DNA of 36,236 nt from Thermococcus sp. (GTDB taxonomy: Archaea > Methanobacteriota_B > Thermococci > Thermococcales > Thermococcaceae): assembly GCF_015523185.1 (NCBI RefSeq), contig NZ_WAKV01000017.1, positions 1 to 36,236 of the forward strand, in the 5' to 3' direction. Made by a program: the position numbers and the translations under genes. Each line of letters starts with the position of its first letter. Position 1 is the first letter of the stretch. The notes below the pieces were generated by a model. It saw only the letters and a program-made list of their open reading frames with translations. It had not been told where the DNA came from and ran no database searches. Below, in pieces: positions 31,172 to 36,236 of this stretch.

Positions 31172-32443
31172 ATGAAAGCCATCGGCGTCATTAGATACTC
31201 GCGAAAGGATAGGTTAAGCAAAGTGGAGTTCGAGGAGCTCATCAGGAGTGCTGGTTACGAGGTTCTCTCGATTATCGAACAGAACAGGGATGAGCATCCC
31301 CGCTATAATATCGGAAGGGGAAAGCTGGAGGAACTTAAGGAGCTCGTCAGGGAGTTCAAGCCCGACAAAGTCATCTTCGCCAACCGCTTAACCCCGAGTC
31401 AGGCCTACAATCTATGGAAAGAGCTTAGGGTTGAGGTAATGGACAGGTGGCAACTTGTCCTTGAGATTTTCGAAAAGAGGGCGCACTCAAAGGAGGCCAA
31501 ACTTCAGGTTGAGTTGGCTTCGCTCCAGTATGAAGTTCCACTCGTGAAGGAGGCGATAAGGCGAATCAAACTCGGTGACAGGGCCGGTTTCAAGGGGATG
31601 GGCGAGTACCAGACCCAGCAGTACCTCAAGCACATCCGCTACAGGATGGGAAAGATAAGGAAGGAGCTTGAGAAGGTCAAGGCCGAGCGGGAAGTGCGGA
31701 GAAAGAAGAGGGAAGAGTTCGGCTTTATCCTCGTGTCTCTGGCTGGCTATACAAACGCCGGCAAATCAACGCTCCTCAACGCTTTGGCTGGAGAGAACGT
31801 TGAGGCCAGAAACCAGATGTTCACAACCCTTGACACAACCACGAGGCGCTTCAAGCTCTCGGGAAAGAGGGTCCTCTTAACTGACACCGTGGGTTTTATA
31901 GATGGGCTTCCACCCTTCATAGTTGAGGCCTTCCATTCAACGCTGGAGGAGATTGTAAAGTCGGACGTAATACTCCTCGTTCTCGACTCGAGTGAACCAT
32001 GGCGCGAAATAGCGCGGAAGTTCAGGGCTTCTGTGGACGTTCTGAGGGAGCTCAAGGCCCTCGGCAAGCCGATAATCGTAGTTCTCAACAAGGTGGATTT
32101 GATTGAAGGGGAAGACGCCGATGAGAAGGTTAGGCTTTTGAAGGAGCTCAGCGAGAGGGTTGGGCTCTTAATAGAGGGCGTTGCCCGGGTCTCTGCAAAG
32201 GAGAGGAAGCTTGATGAACTCTACGAAATCCTTGAGAGGACAATCCTCAGGCTTCCAAAATATGGGGCCTTTGAGATTGTCATCGAGAACCCGGAGAAGG
32301 TTCCAGCTGTGATGGCCCTTCTGAGCTCTGTTGGCGAGATTCTGTCGGTTGATTATGGAGACGTTACGAGGATTCGGGCTTACATCCAGACCGGGATGCT
32401 GAAGGAACTGACAAAAATGGATGTAAAGATAAGAAGGCTGTGA
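31172..32443 (+). CDS. hflX: GTPase HflX, ribosome-associated
   Basis: 423 residues. HflX binds the 50S subunit and can split stalled or heat-damaged ribosomes. An N-terminal HflX domain with the glycine-rich NIGRGKLEEL signature precedes a basic coiled coil (about 150-182) and the G domain. G1 is GYTNAGKST (192-200), G2 is FTTLDTTTR, G3 is DTVG (238-241), G4 is NKVD (306-309), G5 is SAKE. A C-terminal domain follows. All G motifs are intact. Convergent with the second PiT gene, one base apart. Confidence 0.94.
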   Translation: MKAIGVIRYSRKDRLSKVEFEELIRSAGYEVLSIIEQNRDEHPRYNIGRGKLEELKELVREFKPDKVIFANRLTPSQAYNLWKELRVEVMDRWQLVLEIFEKRAHSKEAKLQVELASLQYEVPLVKEAIRRIKLGDRAGFKGMGEYQTQQYLKHIRYRMGKIRKELEKVKAEREVRRKKREEFGFILVSLAGYTNAGKSTLLNALAGENVEARNQMFTTLDTTTRRFKLSGKRVLLTDTVGFIDGLPPFIVEAFHSTLEEIVKSDVILLVLDSSEPWREIARKFRASVDVLRELKALGKPIIVVLNKVDLIEGEDADEKVRLLKELSERVGLLIEGVARVSAKERKLDELYEILERTILRLPKYGAFEIVIENPEKVPAVMALLSSVGEILSVDYGDVTRIRAYIQTGMLKELTKMDVKIRRL

Positions 32444-32444
32444 T

Positions 32445-33413
32445 TTAGAGCATCCCGGCAAAGCTGAAAAGCTTAACAAGAACGAACGAAATCCCGATGG
32501 CCGTTAGGGGCGTTGCGACCCAGCCGAACAGTATGTCCCTGACCACTTTCTTCTCGACCCCCTGTCCCATTAAAAGTCCCACTCCAACGACACCACCTAC
32601 TATAGACTGGCTCGAGCTGACCGGAAGCCCGAGGAAGTTGGCCAGACTCACTGATATTGCCGAGCCGAACTGTGCCGCGAATGCTGAAATCGGTCCGAGG
32701 GCCGTTATCTTCTTACCGACGGTGTGCATGACGGAGTAGCTGAAGGTCAGAGAGCCTATTGCGAGGCTTATGGCAACGAGAATGCCAGCCATCTTAGGCT
32801 CCATAAAGCCAGCTCCAACTATCGGGCCGGAAGCGTTCGCGACTTCATTGGTTCCGAAGTTGAAAGCCATGTACGAGCCACCGAGTATTGCAAGGGCCTT
32901 GTAGAGAGCCTCAATAGTTGAAACACTTTTTATACTTGAGATTACCTTTGAGTAGAACTTGTAGAGAACCATTGCGAGAATTCCGGAAAGAATTGGAGAG
33001 ATGACCCACGCGGCCGCTATTTTACCCATTGTGAACCAGTTCACAGGTGCTTTCATCGCTAAACCGACGCCGATGACGCCACCGACTATCGACTGTGTTG
33101 TTGAAACAGGTAAACCTTTGACCGTTGCTATTGTCACCCAGATTCCTGCGGCCAGTAGTGCCAGCAGTGCCATCTCCATTGTTAAGAAGCCCTCGGGCAC
33201 TATTCCCTCACCAACGGTTTTCATGACTTTGTAGCCTCTAAGATATGCCCCCAGAACAACGAATATCGCTATCGTTAGCGTCGCCTGTCTAAAGCTCAGG
33301 ATTCCAGAACCTACTGCAGTGCCCATGGCGTTTGCGGAGTCATTTGAGCCTATGTTCCACGCTATGTAGAACGCCACTGCGATTATAGCTATTGCAAGCC
33401 CCTCCATCCCCAT
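32445..33413 (-). CDS. Inorganic phosphate permease, PiT family, second copy
   Basis: 322 residues, about 80 shorter than the first copy because the cytoplasmic loop between the halves is reduced. Signatures GSNDSANAMGTAVG and FGTNEVANASGPIVG with LPVSTTQSIVGG and LPVSSSQSIVGG are intact. The second-half Asp of the first motif is Glu (TNEVAN), unlike GSNDVAN in the other copy, which may change ion coupling. ATG 33413 or 33407 may start translation; no strong ribosome binding site is seen. No DUF47 neighbour. Confidence 0.9.
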   Translation of the reverse strand: MGMEGLAIAIIAVAFYIAWNIGSNDSANAMGTAVGSGILSFRQATLTIAIFVVLGAYLRGYKVMKTVGEGIVPEGFLTMEMALLALLAAGIWVTIATVKGLPVSTTQSIVGGVIGVGLAMKAPVNWFTMGKIAAAWVISPILSGILAMVLYKFYSKVISSIKSVSTIEALYKALAILGGSYMAFNFGTNEVANASGPIVGAGFMEPKMAGILVAISLAIGSLTFSYSVMHTVGKKITALGPISAFAAQFGSAISVSLANFLGLPVSSSQSIVGGVVGVGLLMGQGVEKKVVRDILFGWVATPLTAIGISFVLVKLFSFAGML

Positions 33414-33419
33414 CACTGG

Positions 33420-33452
33420 CTATATAGTCTATATAGTCAGCTTAAAAAAGTT
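33420..33452 (-). promoter_or_regulatory. Promoter of second PiT gene with tandem CTATATAG palindromes
   Basis: CTATATAGTCTATATAG (33420-33436) is two copies of an 8-bp palindrome one base apart. TTTTTTAAG on the minus strand (about 33450-33442) is a TATA candidate just upstream. The palindromes would then lie between TATA and the start codon, a typical repressor position. Alternatively one of them serves as TATA box and the gene is leaderless. Confidence 0.5.
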
Positions 33453-33548
33453 TTCGAGAAACAATGAGCGGAAAAAACCATTGGGGAAATTTAAAGTTCA
33501 CCTTTACCCAGAAAATCCTGTTTAGGGTTCCTTAACACGATACCGAAA

Positions 33549-33560
33549 CCTAAATAAACC
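33549..33560 (+). promoter_or_regulatory. TATA box of the porG-vorDAB operon
   Basis: CCTAAATAAACC fits a TATA element with initiation expected near 33580. GGAGG (33593-33597) then lies 8 bases before ATG 33606. The remaining upstream DNA from 33453 shows no further gene. Confidence 0.5.
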
Positions 33561-33605
33561 TTTCGGACTAACCGAGAGTGAAAAACCCAAAAGGAGGCAG
33601 GGAAG

Positions 33606-34163
33606 ATGATTGAGATACGTTTTCACGGTAGGGGTGGACAGGGTGCTGTTACTGCCGCCAACATTCTAGCCTCTGCAGCATTCAAGCAGGGCAAATACGT
33701 TCAGGCGTTCCCCTTCTTCGGCGTCGAGAGGCGTGGAGCGCCCGTTACTGCCTTCACAAGAATTGACGACAAGCCTATAAGGATTAAGACCCAGATTTAC
33801 GAGCCGGACATAGTGGTCGTCCTCGACCCGAGCCTTCTCGACACCGTTGACGTTACCGCCGGCCTTAAGGACGGAGGAATCGTCATAGTCAACACCGAGA
33901 AGAGCAAAGAGGAAGTCCTTGAGAAGCTTAAGAAGAAGCCTGCCAAGCTGGCTCTCGTTGATGCTACAACCATAGCCCTCGACATACTCGGCCTTCCGAT
34001 TACCAACACCGCTATTCTCGGTGCCGTTGCCAAGGCCACCGGTATCGTTGACCTCAAATATGTCCAGGAGGCCATCAAGGAGACCTTCTCCGGAACCCTT
34101 GGCGAGAAGAACGCCAAGGCCGCTGAGGAAGCTTTCAACAAGACCGTTGTTTACGAGCTCTAA
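33606..34163 (+). CDS. porG: 2-Oxoacid:ferredoxin oxidoreductase gamma subunit (shared pyruvate/2-ketoisovalerate)
   Basis: 185 residues. The gamma subunit completes the ferredoxin-reducing complex that decarboxylates 2-oxoacids to acyl-CoA. The start [25 protein letters not shown] and [16 protein letters not shown] are the family signatures. In Pyrococcus the gene at this position, ahead of vorD-vorA-vorB, is shared by the pyruvate and 2-ketoisovalerate enzymes; the name follows that precedent. First gene of the operon, with GGAGG and a TATA box. Confidence 0.9.
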
Positions 34164-34204
34164 TCTTCTCTTCCCTTCCTTAACCGAGGCGGGTGGTGGT
34201 AAAG

Positions 34205-34522
34205 TTGAACACCTTGTTTGGGGAAAAGAAAGCCCGGGCTGAAAAGCTCGTTTTCACCTCTGTGGAGCAGTATCCTGAGGCGCCGATAAGCCTCGGAACT
34301 ACTCTCAGCAACTTTACCGGTGACTGGAGGACTTTCATCCCCATAGTCAACGAGGATAAGTGCGTCAAGTGCTACATCTGCTGGAAGTTCTGTCCCGAGC
34401 CGGCCATCTACATAAAGCCAGACGGTTACGTGGCAATAGACTACGACTACTGTAAGGGCTGTGGTATTTGCGCGAACGAGTGTCCGACCAACGCGATAAC
34501 AATGGAGAAGGAGGAGAAGTGA
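34205..34522 (+). CDS. vorD: 2-Ketoisovalerate ferredoxin oxidoreductase delta subunit, 2x[4Fe-4S]
   Basis: 105 residues. Two CxxCxxCxxxC clusters (C53, C56, C59, C63 and C83, C86, C89, C93) carry electrons to ferredoxin. The head MNTLFGEKKA and APISLGTTLSNFTGDWRTF matches VorD rather than PorD. I chose TTG 34205, preceded by GGTGGTGGT at 4 bases; the GTG codons at 34193 and 34196 form that ribosome binding site. It ends one base before vorA. Confidence 0.9.
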   Translation: MNTLFGEKKARAEKLVFTSVEQYPEAPISLGTTLSNFTGDWRTFIPIVNEDKCVKCYICWKFCPEPAIYIKPDGYVAIDYDYCKGCGICANECPTNAITMEKEEK

Positions 34523-34523
34523 T

Positions 34524-35717
34524 ATGGCCGAGTACAAGCCCATTAGAAAGGTTGTGAGTGGTAACTATGCAGCTGCTTACGCGGCACTCCATGCGAGAGT
34601 TCAGGTTGTTGCCGCTTATCCAATAACCCCCCAGACGAGCATTATAGAAAAGATAGCCGAGTTCATAGCCAACGGTGAGGCCGACATCCAGTACGTTCCC
34701 GTCGAGAGCGAGCACTCGGCCATGGCGGCCTGTATAGGTGCCTCCGCCACCGGAGCGAGGGTCTTCACGGCTACCGCCGCCCAGGGTCTCGCTTTGATGC
34801 ACGAGATGCTCCACTGGGCGAGCGGGGCAAGGTTGCCTATAGTTATGGTCAACGCCAACAGAGCTTTAGCTCCACCGTGGAGCGTCTGGGACGAGCAGAC
34901 TGATTCACTCTCACAGAGAGACACGGGATGGCTCCAGTTCTACGCTGAAAACAACCAGGAGGTTTACGACGGCGTTCTGATGGCCTTTAAGATAGCCGAG
35001 GACAAGCGCGTTTCACTGCCGGCCATGGTCGTTGAGAGCGCCTTCATCCTGAGCCACACCTACGACGTCGTCGAGATGATTCCGCAAGAACTTGTTGACG
35101 AGTTCCTCCCGCCGAGAGAGCCCCTCTACACGCTAACCGACTTTGACAACCCTGTTTCCGTCGGCGCTTTAGCTACGCCAAACGACTACTACGAGTTCAG
35201 GTACAAGGAAGCAATGGCCATGGAGAGGGCCAAGAAGGTAATTAAAGAAGTCGGCAGGGAGTTCGGCGAGATGTTTGGAAGGGACTACAGCGGGATGATA
35301 GAGACCTACAGGACGGACGATGCGGAGATAGTTTTCATGGGAATGGGATCACTCATGGGAACCGTCAAGGAGGCCGTTGACCTCCTCAGGAAAGAGGGCT
35401 ACAAGGTCGGAGCGGCGAAGGTCCGCTGGTTCAGGCCCTTCCCGAAGGAAGAGCTCTACGAACTCGCCAAAGAGGTCCCAGCCATAGCGGTAGTCGACAG
35501 GAACTTCTCCTTCGGTCAGGAGGGAATACTCTTCAACGAGTCCAAGGGTGTTCTCTTCAACACCGACGCGAGGCCCCTCATGAAGGACTACATCGTTGGT
35601 CTCGGTGGCAGGGACTTCACGGTAAACGACGTCAGGGCAATAGCCAAGGACATGAAGAAGACCCTTGAGAAGGGCAGGGTTGAGGAAGAGGTAGTGTGGT
35701 ACCACCTCAAGAGGTGA
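34524..35717 (+). CDS. vorA: 2-Ketoisovalerate ferredoxin oxidoreductase alpha subunit
   Basis: 397 residues. It supplies the thiamine-pyrophosphate pyrimidine-binding and transketolase C-terminal-like domains. Signatures are AAYPITPQTSIIEKIAEF, the catalytic Glu in VESEHSAMAACIGAS, FTATAAQGLALMHEML and, late, MGSLMGTVKEAVDLLRKEGYKVGAAKVRWFRPFP. The neighbouring vorD, and the lack of features marking PorA, favour the branched-chain 2-oxoacid enzyme. ATG follows directly after the vorD stop; vorB begins 5 bp after its own stop. Confidence 0.92.
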   Translation: MAEYKPIRKVVSGNYAAAYAALHARVQVVAAYPITPQTSIIEKIAEFIANGEADIQYVPVESEHSAMAACIGASATGARVFTATAAQGLALMHEMLHWASGARLPIVMVNANRALAPPWSVWDEQTDSLSQRDTGWLQFYAENNQEVYDGVLMAFKIAEDKRVSLPAMVVESAFILSHTYDVVEMIPQELVDEFLPPREPLYTLTDFDNPVSVGALATPNDYYEFRYKEAMAMERAKKVIKEVGREFGEMFGRDYSGMIETYRTDDAEIVFMGMGSLMGTVKEAVDLLRKEGYKVGAAKVRWFRPFPKEELYELAKEVPAIAVVDRNFSFGQEGILFNESKGVLFNTDARPLMKDYIVGLGGRDFTVNDVRAIAKDMKKTLEKGRVEEEVVWYHLKR

Positions 35718-35722
35718 GAAAG

Positions 35723-36236
35723 ATGGAGATTCCCGAGCAGATTAAGAAGAGGCTAACCCTTCCCGCTGAGGAGCACTTCTATGCCGGCCACACAGCCTGT
35801 CAGGGCTGCGGCGCTTCCCTTGGCTTAAGGTACGTCCTCAAGGCCTATGGGAAGAAAACGATAGTTACCATTCCAGCCTGCTGTTCAACCATCATAGCGG
35901 GCGCGTGGCCCTACAACACCCTTGATGCCCCGCTCTTCCACACGGCCTTCGCGACAACCGGAGCGGTTATAAGCGGAATCGAGGCAGGGCTTAAGGCCCA
36001 GGGCTACAAGGTCAAGGGCGAGGACGGCGTCATGGTCGTCGGCTGGGCCGGAGACGGTGGAACCGCTGATATTGGCCTTCAGGCTCTCTCCGGCTTCCTT
36101 GAGAGAGGTCATGATGCCGTCTACATCATGTACGACAACGAGGCTTACATGAACACCGGAATCCAGCGTTCGAGCTCAACCCCCTACGGAGCCTGGACGA
36201 CCAACACACCGGGAGGAAAGAGACACTTCTTGGAAA
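35723..36236 (+). CDS. vorB: 2-Ketoisovalerate ferredoxin oxidoreductase beta subunit, cut by window edge
   Basis: The first 171 residues are visible. This is the TPP-binding subunit. The [4Fe-4S] ligands begin with GHTACQGCGASLGLRY, a third Cys lies in IPACCSTII. The TPP/Mg motif is GWAGDGGTADIGLQALSGFLER...YDNEAYMNTGIQRSS. ATG 35723 follows GAGGTGAG. The remainder, and probably porD-porA-porB, lie beyond the right edge. Confidence 0.92.
   Translation, partial: MEIPEQIKKRLTLPAEEHFYAGHTACQGCGASLGLRYVLKAYGKKTIVTIPACCSTIIAGAWPYNTLDAPLFHTAFATTGAVISGIEAGLKAQGYKVKGEDGVMVVGWAGDGGTADIGLQALSGFLERGHDAVYIMYDNEAYMNTGIQRSSSTPYGAWTTNTPGGKRHFLE

Overview
The window reads as a chromosomal segment of a hyperthermophilic archaeon of the order Thermococcales, most likely the genus Thermococcus. 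The evidence is the gene content (the gamma/delta/alpha/beta cluster of 2-oxoacid:ferredoxin oxidoreductases, archaeal NAC, TRAM protein, S26B signal peptidases, Frh-like hydrogenase beside a formate dehydrogenase), BRE/TATA promoters, GGTGAT/GGAGG ribosome binding sites and very tight gene packing. No tRNA, rRNA, insertion sequence or CRISPR array was seen.

Layout. 1-4723 (minus) is a redox module: an Frh-type [NiFe] hydrogenase (frhA-frhG-frhB), then a molybdopterin formate dehydrogenase alpha subunit running off the left edge. Both promoters carry SurR-type GTTnnnAAC sites, and the frhA site matches the full GTTn3AACn5GTT pattern. 4988-6569 holds a TRAM protein and a tRNA methylthiotransferase. 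6728-7811 pairs a small exported protein with a signal peptidase. 7808-11884 holds a cupin, a secreted metallophosphoesterase lipoprotein, a PiT phosphate permease and its DUF47/PhoU-like partner. 11918-20789 is a mixed stretch of small regulators, a kinase, an S9 peptidase, a methyltransferase, a KaiC-like ATPase pair, an M19 dipeptidase, a helical repeat protein, a DUF531-like protein and a second signal peptidase.

20784-21591 is the least orderly part. A C/D box guide RNA overlaps the signal peptidase stop codon. It is followed by a decayed malate oxidoreductase (malic enzyme) with three frameshifts and a large deletion, and by a set of short repeats. 21592-24553 (minus) holds serA, a second DUF47 gene, ketopantoate reductase and a membrane protein. 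24599-26826 is a trmJ-ogt-TPR operon. 26918-28522 is a CBS protein plus a CPA2 antiporter. Then come a small membrane protein, NAC, an AhpD-like protein, a long HEAT-like protein, HflX and a second PiT permease. 33606-36236 is the porG-vorD-vorA-vorB operon, cut by the right edge.

Together the genes cover reductive electron flow (hydrogenase, formate dehydrogenase, 2-oxoacid oxidoreductase on ferredoxin), phosphate acquisition, RNA modification and protein export. Transcription signals are unusually readable: at least five genes appear to be leaderless, and several divergent gene pairs share or cross TATA elements. All calls come from reading the sequence; no database search was run.
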